A stretch of DNA of 64,000 nucleotides, from NCBI RefSeq assembly GCF_003121705.1, contig NZ_PYHR01000002.1, forward strand, positions 2,232,001-2,296,000, written 5' to 3'. The position numbers and the translations under genes are program-made. Every line of letters begins with the position of its first letter. Position 1 is the stretch's first letter. Positions 55,424 to 63,578 of the stretch are shown one piece after another. The DNA comes from Serinibacter arcticus (GTDB taxonomy: Bacteria > Actinomycetota > Actinomycetes > Actinomycetales > Beutenbergiaceae). The notes under the pieces are model-generated. The model was given only the letters and a program-made list of their open reading frames with translations. It had not been told where the DNA came from and ran no database searches.

Positions 55424-57322
55424 TCAGGCCGCCAGCGTGCTGTCGACGGACTGCTCGACGGCGCCGGCGTCCCGCCACAGGCGAGCGTAGGCGCCGCCGG
55501 CGGCGAGCAGCTCGGTGTGCGTGCCCTGCTCGAGCACCTCTCCGCCGTCGAGCACCGCGATGACGTCGGCGTCGCGCACCGTGGTGAGGCGGTGGGCGAT
55601 GGTGATGGTCGTGCGGCCGCGGGCGACGACGTCGAGCGCCTCCTGCACGGCGCGCTCCGTCGTGTTGTCCAGGGCCGAGGTGGCCTCGTCCAGCACCAGC
55701 ACGCGCGGGTCGCGCAGCAGCGTCCGGGCGATCGCCACGCGCTGACGCTCGCCGCCGGAGAACCGGTGGCCGCGGGCGCCCACCAGCGTGTCGTACCCCT
55801 CGGGGAGGGCCATCACGACGTCGTGCAGCCGGGCCGCGCGGGCCGCCGCCTCGATCTCGGCGTCGGTCGCGTCGGGCCGGGCGGCGCGCAGGTTGTCCGC
55901 GACGCTCGCGTGGAGGAGGTAGGACTCCTGCGACACGACGCCGACGGCCGCGGCGAGGTCGGCGAGCGCGACGTCGCGGACGTCGACGCCGTCGATCCGC
56001 ACGGCGCCGCTCGTGACGTCGTGCAGACGCGGGACGAGCGAGGACAGGGTCGTCTTGCCGGAGCCGGTCGCGCCGACCAGGGCGAGGTGGCCGCCCGCCG
56101 GGACCCGGAGGGTGACGCCGCTGACGGCGTCCGTCTCGGCGCCCGGGTAGCGGAAGGTCACGTCGTCGAAGGCGACCTCGCCACGCACGTCGGCGAACGG
56201 GACGGGATCGGTCGGGTCGTCGATGAGCACGGGCAGGTCGAGATGCTCGAAGAGCCGGGAGAACAGGGCGGTCGAGGCGGTGAGCTGGACGCCGACGTCG
56301 AGCAGGCCCATCAGCGGGCGGAAGAGCCCGCCCTGGAGCGCGGTGAAGGCGACGAGCGTGCCGATCGTCATGCCGGCCGACGTGGCCGGGAGGCCGGCGG
56401 CGAGGTACAGGAGCGCGGGGATCGCGGCGAAGATGATCGACATCGTCGCCATCCGCCAGCGGCCGGCGAGCTGGGCGGCGACCTCGAGCGCGTACATGCC
56501 GCGCGACGTCGTCGTGAACCGGTCCGCGAGCGCCGGGCCGCTGCCGAGCGTCTTGGCCAGCGTGATGCCGCTGATCGAGAGCGACTCGTCGATCTGGCCG
56601 TGCAGGTCGGCGAGGGCGGTCTGCCGCCTGGCGGTCACCTCGCGGCGCATGTGGGCGACCTTGCGGCTGACCCAGATCGCGGGCGGGACGACGACGAGCG
56701 AGATGAGCGTGAGCCGCCAGCTGAGGGCGAGCATCGCCACGAGGGAGCCGACCACCGTGGTGACGTTGGCGGCGGCCGAGGTGGCCGAGCTGGTGACGAC
56801 GCCCTGCACGCCGGCGATGTCGTTGGTCAGGCGCGAGGTCACCTCACCGGCGCGGGTCCGGGTGAAGAAACCGAGGTCCTGGCGCTGCAGGTGGGCGAAC
56901 AGACGCGTGCGCAGGTCGTGCATGATCCGCTGGCCGACGCCGGTGGCGAGCCAGGTCTGCAGCACGCCGATCACGGCGGTGGCCGCGGCGACGGCGATCA
57001 GCAGCCCGACGCAGCGCAGCAGCAGCGCCACGTCCTGGTTCGGGAGCGCATGGTCGATGATCTCGCGGGTGAGGAACGGCGTCGCGAGCCCGATCGCGGA
57101 CGAGGAGACGATGAGGGAGACGACGACGAACAGGCGCCGCACGTGGGGCGCGAAGAGACCGCCGATGCGGCGGTAGGAGACGGGGTGCTCGGCGAGCTGG
57201 GCGACGTCGGCCGGGTCGCGGCGAGCGGGTTCGCCACGGCCGCCGGCCGGGCGGGGGGAGCGGGAGGGGCCGCCGGTCGCGGCGGGGGCGCGACGCGCGC
57301 CCGAAGTCTGGGTGGATGTCAT
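55424..57322 (-). CDS. ABCB/MsbA-type multidrug ABC transporter (membrane and ATPase domains fused)
   Basis: A 632-residue half-transporter with an N-terminal Pro/Arg-rich tail of about 45 residues and six membrane helices (about 60-350). The nucleotide-binding domain follows: Walker A is GATGSGKTT, the Q-loop is VVSQESYLLH, the signature is FSGGERQR, and Walker B is VLVLDEATSALD. It should work as a homodimer exporting hydrophobic compounds. It is divergent from a MarR regulator with overlapping palindromes between the start codons, so it is probably a MarR-controlled drug efflux pump. It stops directly against the esterase gene. Confidence 0.94.
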   Translation of the reverse strand: MTSTQTSGARRAPAATGGPSRSPRPAGGRGEPARRDPADVAQLAEHPVSYRRIGGLFAPHVRRLFVVVSLIVSSSAIGLATPFLTREIIDHALPNQDVALLLRCVGLLIAVAAATAVIGVLQTWLATGVGQRIMHDLRTRLFAHLQRQDLGFFTRTRAGEVTSRLTNDIAGVQGVVTSSATSAAANVTTVVGSLVAMLALSWRLTLISLVVVPPAIWVSRKVAHMRREVTARRQTALADLHGQIDESLSISGITLAKTLGSGPALADRFTTTSRGMYALEVAAQLAGRWRMATMSIIFAAIPALLYLAAGLPATSAGMTIGTLVAFTALQGGLFRPLMGLLDVGVQLTASTALFSRLFEHLDLPVLIDDPTDPVPFADVRGEVAFDDVTFRYPGAETDAVSGVTLRVPAGGHLALVGATGSGKTTLSSLVPRLHDVTSGAVRIDGVDVRDVALADLAAAVGVVSQESYLLHASVADNLRAARPDATDAEIEAAARAARLHDVVMALPEGYDTLVGARGHRFSGGERQRVAIARTLLRDPRVLVLDEATSALDNTTERAVQEALDVVARGRTTITIAHRLTTVRDADVIAVLDGGEVLEQGTHTELLAAGGAYARLWRDAGAVEQSVDSTLAA

Positions 57323-57349
57323 GGGTGACCTCTCTACTGGTTCATATGC

Positions 57350-57370
57350 TGAGGTTACCTCACAATGAGG
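57350..57370. promoter_or_regulatory. Overlapping palindromes between the MarR and ABC exporter genes
   Basis: TGAGGTTACCTCA (57350-57362) and CCTCACAATGAGG (57358-57370) are near-perfect to perfect inverted repeats sharing CCTCA. They lie in the 80-bp gap between two divergent start codons. A third half-site (GTGAGGT) occurs at about 57394. This is a probable MarR operator covering both promoters. Confidence 0.75.
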
Positions 57371-57402
57371 CAGCAGCGCTAGTGCGCGCTACTGTGAGGT
57401 GC

Positions 57403-57873
57403 ATGACAGAGCCCTCCCCCGCCGGGAATCGCGCCTTCGGTCGCACCGGCGTGCGCGAGGCCGACCTGATCCTCGAGGCCGCGCGAGGACTGCGCCGCAC
57501 CTGGGGCGACGGCCTGGCGGCGCACGACCTGTCCCCGCACGAGTCGCGCGCCCTGCGGGTGGTGGTGCGCTCCTGCGGGGGCGACGGGTCCGCCCCCCGC
57601 CTGGCCGACATCGCGACGGCGCTGCGCATCGCCCCGCGCTCGGCGACCGAGGTCGTCGACCGGCTCGTCGCGCGCGGCCTGGTGGAGCGGCGGCCGAGCG
57701 CGGGCGACCGGCGGGCCGTCGAGGTGGTGCCGACCCCGACCGGGCTCGAGGAGCACACCGCGGTCGAGCGGTCGTGGGGCGAGGCGGCCGTGCGCTTCCT
57801 CGAACCGCTGGACGACGGCGAGCGCGCCGCGCTCGCCTCGCTGCTCCTCCGTCTCGTCCGGGACGAGAGGTGA
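57403..57873 (+). CDS. MarR family transcriptional regulator
   Basis: A 156-residue MarR protein with helices ILEAARGLRRTWGDGLAAHDLSP (quoted to 20 or fewer: ILEAARGLRRTWGDGL), the recognition helix region ADIATALRIAPRSATEVVD, and the wing RLVARGLVERRPSAGDRRAV. LTPTGLEEH-like VPTPTGLEEHTAVE follows as in other family members. The ATG at 57403 was chosen, since earlier in-frame starts run into the operator. It probably represses itself and the divergent exporter until a ligand, such as an exported drug, binds. Confidence 0.92.
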   Translation: MTEPSPAGNRAFGRTGVREADLILEAARGLRRTWGDGLAAHDLSPHESRALRVVVRSCGGDGSAPRLADIATALRIAPRSATEVVDRLVARGLVERRPSAGDRRAVEVVPTPTGLEEHTAVERSWGEAAVRFLEPLDDGERAALASLLLRLVRDER

Positions 57874-57877
57874 CCGG

Positions 57878-58321
57878 TCAGCCGAGGACGGGCTGACCCG
57901 ACTCCGCGTCGAGGGAGACCGAGGTGTGCTCGTGGACGATGCGCCAGGCGTCACCGTCCCGCCGGAGCACCCAGGTGAGGCGGTTCCACATGCCGTAGCG
58001 CTCGGTGCCGTCCTGCCCGAGGATCCCGTAGCGGACGCGACCGAAGGCGGTGGCGAGGTCACCCGACGCGTGGATGGTGAGCGGCCCGATCCGGGCGACG
58101 TTGGTGTCCTCGGACGTCACGTCGCCGAACCAGTGGTCGACCTGGGCGCGCCACACGTCGATCCCGACGATCGGCTCGGGACTGAAGAGGTCGTGGACGA
58201 CGATCCCGTCGTCGTACAGCGCGATGAAGGCCGCCGCGTCGAGCGCGGCGGCCCTCTCGCCGTAGCTGCGGGCGATGTCGGCGATCGCCTCGGTGGGGTC
58301 GGCGTGCGTGGTGCCGGTCAT
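57878..58321 (-). CDS. SnoaL/NTF2-like (DUF4440-type) protein
   Basis: The 147-residue protein shows the NTF2-like cone fold: EAIADIARSYGERAAALDAA, IALYDDGIVVHDLFSPEPIVG, then strands ATAFGRVRYGILG and WNRLTWVLRRDGDAWRIVHE with the terminal HEHTSV. These proteins bind small molecules or act as isomerases or cyclases; here the ligand is unknown. It lies 12 bp after padR on the same strand and is probably co-transcribed with it. It is convergent with the MarR gene. Confidence 0.85.
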   Translation of the reverse strand: MTGTTHADPTEAIADIARSYGERAAALDAAAFIALYDDGIVVHDLFSPEPIVGIDVWRAQVDHWFGDVTSEDTNVARIGPLTIHASGDLATAFGRVRYGILGQDGTERYGMWNRLTWVLRRDGDAWRIVHEHTSVSLDAESGQPVLG

Positions 58322-58332
58322 GGCACCGGACC

Positions 58333-59018
58333 CTACTCGCCGAGCATGCGGTAGAGCTCGCGGCGCAGGTCGTCCATCTTGGTGGCCGCCGTCGCGCGCT
58401 GCTCGTCGGTGCCGTGGGCGGCGACCTGTCGGAGCACGTCCATCAGCTTGCGGCCGGCGAGCATCATGTCGCCCACCTCGGCCCACGTCTCGCCTGCGGG
58501 CGCCCACACCTTGGCCAGCTCCTCGGCGTGCTCGGTGACGTAGGTGCCGCCGGCCTCCGTGAGCGTGTACTCGGTGCCTCCGCCCGTGCCGCCCTCGACG
58601 GGGGCGATGAGACCCTCGTCGGCGAGCTGCGCGAGCGTCGGGTAGACGGAGCCGGGGCTGGTGCGCCAGACGCCGCCCGTCTTCTCCTCGATCGCCTTGA
58701 TCAGGCCGTAGCCGTTGGCGCTGCCCTCGGCGAGCAGCGCGAGGATGGCCTGGCGGACGTCACCGCGACGGGCGCGGCGTCCGCGACGGCCGGGGCCGCC
58801 GGGTCCGAAGCCCGGGCCGCCGGGGCCGAAGCCAGGACCGGGGCCGAAGCTCGCTCCGAATCCTGCGCCGAACCCTGCGCCGAACGGGCCGCGGTGACCT
58901 CGGCGGCCGGGGCCGGCCGGGGTGCTCGGGTCACCCGAGCGGTCATCCTCGCCGCGCCCCCAGGGGCCGCGGGGGCCCAGCGGGGCGAGAACCTGTCGTC
59001 GTCGTTCATGGATCGCAT
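58333..59018 (-). CDS. PadR family transcriptional regulator with Gly/Phe-rich N-terminus (frameshifted as sequenced)
   Basis: The C-terminal 140 residues are a clear PadR: RRGDVRQAILALLAEGSANG, YGLIKAIEEKTGGVW, SPGSVYPTLAQLADEGLI, then the coiled dimerisation helix. Before it is a repetitive Gly-Phe-Pro stretch (FGAGFGAGFGASFGPGPGFG). That frame has no start codon. ATG 59018, with AAGGAG upstream, encodes MRSMNDDDRFSPRW in the neighbouring frame, and one extra base in the GGGGG run at 58971-58975 (plus strand) would join the two into 228 residues. It probably represses itself through the inverted repeat upstream. GF-rich N-termini are seen in some actinobacterial PadR proteins. Confidence 0.82.
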
Positions 59019-59036
59019 GTCAGTCTCCTTGGTTGG

Positions 59037-59062
59037 TCACGATCGTTACAGATATATCGTGA
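59037..59062. promoter_or_regulatory. Inverted repeat upstream of padR
   Basis: TCACGAT (59037) and ATCGTGA (59056) form a perfect 7-bp inverted repeat with a 12-bp AT-richer spacer containing GATATAT. It lies 19 bp before the padR ATG. The size and ATATC-type core resemble known PadR operators, so autorepression is likely. Confidence 0.72.
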
Positions 59063-59520
59063 TCCTCTTGCGGGAGAATGTCAACGACCTATCGTTATCT
59101 TCTTCGGGAACGGCCGAGCGAGCGGCGGTGTCGCCGTAGGCGCTCTCGTTCTCGAGCGTCGTCGGCTCGATCAGCTCGGCCGGCACGTCGGTGTGACAGG
59201 TCAGGGCGGACACCGTCAGGGTCGGGTCGGGTCGGGTCGGGCGGGCACGCTGCGCCCGTCCGGAGACACGGAGGCCGGGACGGAGACCGCTACCCCGGCC
59301 GGGCAGGGGGACCGACACGACGACCGGGGTGCCGTTGACCGGGAACGCACGCTGCGTGGCGGACCTCCGCTTCATGGCCCGCATGGTGAGGATCAGGGCG
59401 AAGCCCCTGGAGCCGTCCTGGCCGGCAAGCACGGGCCGGCGGCGCACGACCAGGGTTGCGGAATGGGCCGGGCCCAAGAACACGGGGGAGACGGACGCTC
59501 GTCCGGGGTCGACGACGCTG
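59063..59520. other. Region without a supported gene; contains a G-tract repeat
   Basis: No gene can be supported in these about 460 bases. A minus-strand frame ending at 59046 reads through the region but lacks a credible start, ribosome site or known motif, and could be a decayed remnant. At 59219-59245 six GGG tracts occur with 1-2 base spacers (tandem GTCGG), a sequence able to form a G-quadruplex on the plus strand. Confidence 0.4.
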
Positions 59521-59961
59521 CTACCAGCCTCGCAGCTCCGGTGTCGCGTCCTGGTGGTGCAGGAAGTCGGCCCGCTCGGCGTCACCGAACGCCCGGGGCC
59601 GGCCGGTGGCGCGGTCGACCTGGACCATGCGCGATCGGGCGAGCAGGAGGGTGGCACCCTCGTGCGAGAGGACCTCGTAGCCGAAGTCGACCGATGACGC
59701 CCCGATCCGGGAGACCCAGACCTCCACGGTCACCGGCTCGGCCGTGAACGGAACTGCCGCGAGGTAGTCGATCTCGTGCTTCACGACGACGAGCACGGCG
59801 TCGGTGAGGCCGCCCGCGGCATCGACCCCCATCCGGGGGAACGTCGCGAACCGCGCGTCGTCGAGGAACCTGAGGAACGCGGCGTTGTTCACGTGCCCGA
59901 AGAGGTCGACGTCCGACCACCGCACCGGCATCTCGATCCTGGCCCTGCCCGCTCCGCTCAT
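59521..59961 (-). CDS. Acyl-CoA thioesterase (4HBT/YbgC-like hotdog fold)
   Basis: A 146-residue hotdog-fold thioesterase. VRWSDVDLFGHVNNAAFLRF contains the catalytic Asp and the conserved GHVNN turn. VVKHEIDYLAAVPFTAEPVT and YEVLSHEGATLLLARSRMV are the following strands. The ATG at 59961 is used; an ATG at 59970 would add three residues. Hydrolysis of an acyl-CoA is expected, but the acyl group is unknown. It is divergent from the small alpha/beta hydrolase gene, with 30 bp between starts. Confidence 0.9.
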   Translation of the reverse strand: MSGAGRARIEMPVRWSDVDLFGHVNNAAFLRFLDDARFATFPRMGVDAAGGLTDAVLVVVKHEIDYLAAVPFTAEPVTVEVWVSRIGASSVDFGYEVLSHEGATLLLARSRMVQVDRATGRPRAFGDAERADFLHHQDATPELRGW

Positions 59962-59991
59962 GGAGCCCATTCTCTCGCTACCGTCACCGGC

Positions 59992-60573
59992 ATGAGCCTT
60001 CACGCAGCACCGACACCGCTCGACCGGCGCCCGGCCGGCCTCGTCGTCCTGCCCGGCGCCGGCGGCGGGCGGGACAACCGCACGCTGGTCGCCCTCGAGC
60101 GCGGGCTCGGGGACGCCCTCCCGATCGTCCGCGCCGAGTTCCCCAACCGCACCGCGGGCCGGTCGGGGCCCGAACGACCGGCGGTCGCCGTCGCGCACGT
60201 GCGCGAGCTCGTGGTCGGGCTCGCCGCCGAGCTGGGCGTCCCGACGTCGCGCATCGCCGTCGGCGGACGGTCGTTCGGCGGTCGGATGGCCTCGATCGCC
60301 GTGGCCGACGGCCTCGAGGTGGCCGGGCTCGCCCTGCTCTCCTACCCCCTGCACCCGCCGGGCAGGCCAGGGACGCTCCGCACGGAACACCTCCCCCGGA
60401 TCACGGCGCCGACCCTCGCCGTCTCGGGCGAGCGCGACCCGTTCGGCAACCCGGCCGAGCTCGCCGAGCACCTGGCGGTCATCCCCGGCGGCTGCGGACT
60501 CGTGCTCGTCACGGGCAACCACTCGCCCGCCGACGGCCCCGTCGTCGCTGCGGTGCGCGACTGGCTCGGGTAG
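59992..60573 (+). CDS. Small alpha/beta hydrolase (KANL3/Tex30-like)
   Basis: The 193-residue protein has an alpha/beta hydrolase core: LVVLPGAGGGRDNRTLV, the nucleophile elbow AVGGRSFGGRMAS (Ser in G-R-S-F-G), LALLSYPLHPPGRPGTLR, and the terminal acid and His in SGERDPFG and TGNHSPADG. The YPLHPPG signature marks the KANL3/Tex30-like group (dienelactone hydrolase superfamily). The substrate is unknown. It ends just before a strong bidirectional terminator. Confidence 0.9.
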   Translation: MSLHAAPTPLDRRPAGLVVLPGAGGGRDNRTLVALERGLGDALPIVRAEFPNRTAGRSGPERPAVAVAHVRELVVGLAAELGVPTSRIAVGGRSFGGRMASIAVADGLEVAGLALLSYPLHPPGRPGTLRTEHLPRITAPTLAVSGERDPFGNPAELAEHLAVIPGGCGLVLVTGNHSPADGPVVAAVRDWLG

Positions 60574-60578
60574 CGGAA

Positions 60579-60610
60579 CGGGGGCGGGTGGCCGCTGCCA
60601 CCCACCCCCG
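60579..60610. terminator. Bidirectional GC-rich terminator hairpin
   Basis: A perfect 13-bp stem (CGGGGGCGGGTGG with CCACCCACCCCCG) around a 6-base loop lies between the convergent hydrolase and LPTTG-protein genes, six bases past the hydrolase stop. There is no T-run, which is usual for such high-GC genomes. Confidence 0.8.
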
Positions 60611-60646
60611 TCGGTCCGTCACCGGATCCGGCCGGTCACTCCCGCG

Positions 60647-62602
60647 TCAGTCCTGCACCCGACGACGGCGGACCAGCAGCGCCCCCGTCCCGGCGAGCAC
60701 GAGCCCACCGGCGACGGCGAGGCCGAGACGCGCGCCGTCGGCGCCCGTCGTCGGCAGCGTCGGCCGCGTCGGCGGGTGGGTCACGGTCGGTGCGACGCTC
60801 GGCGTGGCCGTCGCCGTCGGCGTCACCGTCGCGGTGGGCGACGGCGACGCCTCGAGGGCGACGAACCCGAAGTCGAGCGTCAGGTCGGAGTCGCCGTCGT
60901 TCGGCAGCGACAGCGACGTGGCGGACGACGTCGAGGAGTCGGCGTCGCGCGTCGTGGTCCCCGGCGTCGTGGCGACGTACCCCGCGGGCGGGGTGACGGT
61001 CACGGTGTAGCCACCGACGGCGAGCACGGGCAGGTTCGCGAACAGGTACTTCCCGCCGGCGTCCGTCGTCGTGGGCGGTACGAGCACGCCGTTGACGTCC
61101 GTGACCGGCTTCCCGTCGGGACCCGTGAGCGTGAGAGTGACGCCCGGGATCGGGCGCTCGCCGGCGTCCTGGACACCGTCGCGATTCGTGTCGAACCAGA
61201 CGTAGTCGCCGACCGAGACCTTCGCCGGGACGGCGGCCCGGGCGACGTTGGTCAGCGTGAGCACCGCGGTCGTGCCGCCGGCGGGCGTCAGCGACCACGT
61301 GCCGTCGCCGTTGTCGACGACCCCGTCACCTGCGACGGTGACCTCGCCCCAGGTGATGCCCGGAACGGCGGGAAGGTCGACCTCGCTCACCGTCAGGGTC
61401 GTGCCGACGGGGTAGTAGCCGGACTGCGCCAGGCCGCCGTTCACGACCGTGAGGGTGCGCGGATCGTGACCCGGGGCCGTGACCTCGACGGTGAACGTCG
61501 TGTCGTCGGGCACGGCCTCACCCGTCACCTGCTTGGTGATGCTGAAGTCCACGTAGCGCGAACCGTCACCGGCGCCACCGCCGTACGCCATCACGGTCGA
61601 GGTGGACGTGACGGCGTTACCGGCGATCTCCGCGTCGTTCTTGTACTTGTCGCCCGGGATGTAGACGCCGCCGATCGGGTCGGTGGTGTACTCGACGCGG
61701 TAGTAGTAGCCCGCCTCGAAGATGCTGCCCGTCGTCGAGATGGTGAAGCCGGTCGGCGCCGTCGCGGGCCCGCGGAAGCCGACCGTGAACAGGCTCGGGT
61801 CGACCTCCTGGGCGGTGCCCCAGGCGAAGCCGCCCCCGGCGTCGACCGCATAGCGCACGAACCGGAACGAGTCCGGGTCGATCGCGTGCGGCTTGAACTC
61901 CGGATCGTCGTTGACGAGGTCGTCGGAGATCGTGACGGTCGCCAGCCCACGCAGCTCGGCGGTCCGCGAGGACGGGATGGACAGGCCCCAGCTGATGTAC
62001 TCGTAGGACGTGTGGATGCCCGAGCCCTTGTCGAAGTCGTCGGGCTCCGACGGCCCGGTCGGGCCGGTACCGATCGTGCCCGTGAACGGCACGATGACGG
62101 TGTCGTTGACCTTGAAGGTCAGGTCGACCTCGCCCGGCTGGTTCTCGACCGCCGCGGTGAACCAGATCTTGCCGGCCCAGTCCTGGATCGGCTCGGCGTT
62201 CGTGAACGTGCAGACCAGATTCTGCGGGTCCGTGTCCGCCTGGTAGACGCACGTGGCCACCGCGGCACCCGCGGTGTCGGTCATCGTGAACGGTGCCGCC
62301 GAGACCAGGCGCAGCGCGGCCGGCAGCGTGACCGAGAAGGTGTCCCCGGCGCGGACGATGCTGCCGGGCGGCGTGGCCAGGTCGGCGTCGAACCGGAGCC
62401 ACTCACCGGGATCGAGCTCGCCGACGTCGTCGGACGAGCCGCGGAGCGTGGCGTTGGAGACCGCGATGGACACATCGGCTGCAGCCGCCGGACCGGCGAT
62501 CGCGACCGATCCGATCAGCGCGGCGGCTGCGGCGGTCAGGGCCGCTGCGACGCGACGCCGGGCGCTCGTGGTTGTGGGCTGTCGTACTCGTGGTGCACTC
62601 AT
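60647..62602 (-). CDS. LPXTG-anchored surface protein with SdrD B-like domain
   Basis: A 651-residue wall-anchored protein. The signal peptide ends GPAAAADVS at about 42. An N-terminal adhesin region of about 300 residues (Sgo0707/SpaA-like, two Cys) is followed by a DUF5979-like domain ([20 protein letters not shown]). An SdrD B-like calcium domain comes next ([30 protein letters not shown]), then a Thr/Pro wall-spanning linker. LPTTG at 616 is followed by a hydrophobic helix and RRRRVQD. It should be linked to the wall by a housekeeping sortase not encoded here. The role is presumably adhesion. Confidence 0.92.
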   Translation of the reverse strand: MSAPRVRQPTTTSARRRVAAALTAAAAALIGSVAIAGPAAAADVSIAVSNATLRGSSDDVGELDPGEWLRFDADLATPPGSIVRAGDTFSVTLPAALRLVSAAPFTMTDTAGAAVATCVYQADTDPQNLVCTFTNAEPIQDWAGKIWFTAAVENQPGEVDLTFKVNDTVIVPFTGTIGTGPTGPSEPDDFDKGSGIHTSYEYISWGLSIPSSRTAELRGLATVTISDDLVNDDPEFKPHAIDPDSFRFVRYAVDAGGGFAWGTAQEVDPSLFTVGFRGPATAPTGFTISTTGSIFEAGYYYRVEYTTDPIGGVYIPGDKYKNDAEIAGNAVTSTSTVMAYGGGAGDGSRYVDFSITKQVTGEAVPDDTTFTVEVTAPGHDPRTLTVVNGGLAQSGYYPVGTTLTVSEVDLPAVPGITWGEVTVAGDGVVDNGDGTWSLTPAGGTTAVLTLTNVARAAVPAKVSVGDYVWFDTNRDGVQDAGERPIPGVTLTLTGPDGKPVTDVNGVLVPPTTTDAGGKYLFANLPVLAVGGYTVTVTPPAGYVATTPGTTTRDADSSTSSATSLSLPNDGDSDLTLDFGFVALEASPSPTATVTPTATATPSVAPTVTHPPTRPTLPTTGADGARLGLAVAGGLVLAGTGALLVRRRRVQD

Positions 62603-62787
62603 GAACTGCTCCCCCTGGGGCGGCGAGGGCGCCCCCTGTGTTGCTCTCTCGAGATGCGGAGGGACAGATCACGGATGCGACAGATGCACGCCGGCCCCCG
62701 ACCCGGGCAACCTAACAGGTCTACGGACGGCCGTGGGTGATCGACGTCGAGCCTGTGGACAGCGCGCACGAGCCGTTCAGAACCGCG

Positions 62788-63483
62788 TCACCTCGTGCCG
62801 AACAGCGCCGTTCCCACCCTCACCGTGGTCGCGCCCTCGGCGATCGCCGCCTCGAGATCGCCCGACATCCCCATCGAGAGCTCATCCATCCCTACCCCGT
62901 CCACGGCCTCACCGCGCACGCGCTCCGCGAGGGTCGCGAGCTCCCGGAAGCATCGCCGCGCCGCGTCGAGGTCGCCCCCTCGCGGGGCGATGGTCATGAG
63001 CCCGCGGACCCGCAGCCGGTCCAGCGGGGCGACGGCCCGCACGAGCTCCGTCAGGTCCCCCGGGGCCACCCCCGACTTCTCCGCCTCGCCCGAGGTGTTG
63101 ACCTGGACCAGCACGTCGAGGCTCCGGTCGACCATCTCGAGCCGGCGCTGCAGCGCGACGGCGAGCTCGAGCCGGTCGAGCGAGTGCAGCTCGTCGGCGT
63201 CCCTGGCGACGTCGCGCGCCTTGTTCGTCTGGACGGGTCCGAGGAAGACCCAGCGGGGCGACACGTCCGCGAGCTCGCGGACCTTGCCCGCGAGCTCCTG
63301 GGCCCGCGACTCCCCCAGGTCGTGGCAGCCCGCCTCGAACGCGAGGCGCACGACGGCGGCGGGCACCGTCTTGCTGACGGCGAGCAGCCGCACCGCGGCG
63401 GGATCGCGCCCGGCGGACCGGGCGGCGTCGTCGATCCGGCGCCGCACGGCGGCCAGCCGCTGCTCGAGCTCCTCGCGTCCCAC
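62788..63483 (-). CDS. yggS: YggS family pyridoxal phosphate-binding protein
   Basis: A 231-residue single-domain PLP protein of the alanine-racemase barrel fold. The PLP lysine is in RLLAVSKTVPAAVV. LGESRAQELAGKV, FLGPVQTNKARDV, VQVNTSGEAEKSGV, LMTIAP and LSMGMSGDLEAAI are the family landmarks, and VRVGTALFGTR closes it. These proteins control free PLP and amino-acid/2-oxoacid balance and have no known enzymatic reaction. In many actinobacteria yggS is in the cell-division cluster; here it stands alone, so this may be a relocated or second copy. Confidence 0.95.
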   Translation of the reverse strand: MGREELEQRLAAVRRRIDDAARSAGRDPAAVRLLAVSKTVPAAVVRLAFEAGCHDLGESRAQELAGKVRELADVSPRWVFLGPVQTNKARDVARDADELHSLDRLELAVALQRRLEMVDRSLDVLVQVNTSGEAEKSGVAPGDLTELVRAVAPLDRLRVRGLMTIAPRGGDLDAARRCFRELATLAERVRGEAVDGVGMDELSMGMSGDLEAAIAEGATTVRVGTALFGTR

Positions 63484-63532
63484 CGTCCCAGCCTGCCACG
63501 CCGACGAGGCGCCGAGCCCGCCGAGGCCGTAG

Positions 63533-63550
63533 AGTTTGGTGACCCGAACT
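63533..63550. promoter_or_regulatory. DtxR/MntR-like inverted repeat upstream of a metal-binding lipoprotein
   Basis: AGTTTGGTGACCCGAACT is an 18-bp inverted repeat (7+4+7, one mismatch) 28 bp before the GTG start of the metal-binding lipoprotein gene and 49 bp from the divergent yggS start. Its size and position suggest an operator for a metal-responsive repressor such as MntR or another DtxR-family protein; Zur is an alternative. Confidence 0.6.
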
Positions 63551-63578
63551 TTTCACATCGGCCAGCCTGGAGGATCGC

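Noticed and set aside
59046-59400. Minus-strand frame ending at 59046 as a gene
   Set aside because: No ribosome site, start or recognised motif was found, and the frame overlaps the padR regulatory repeat.
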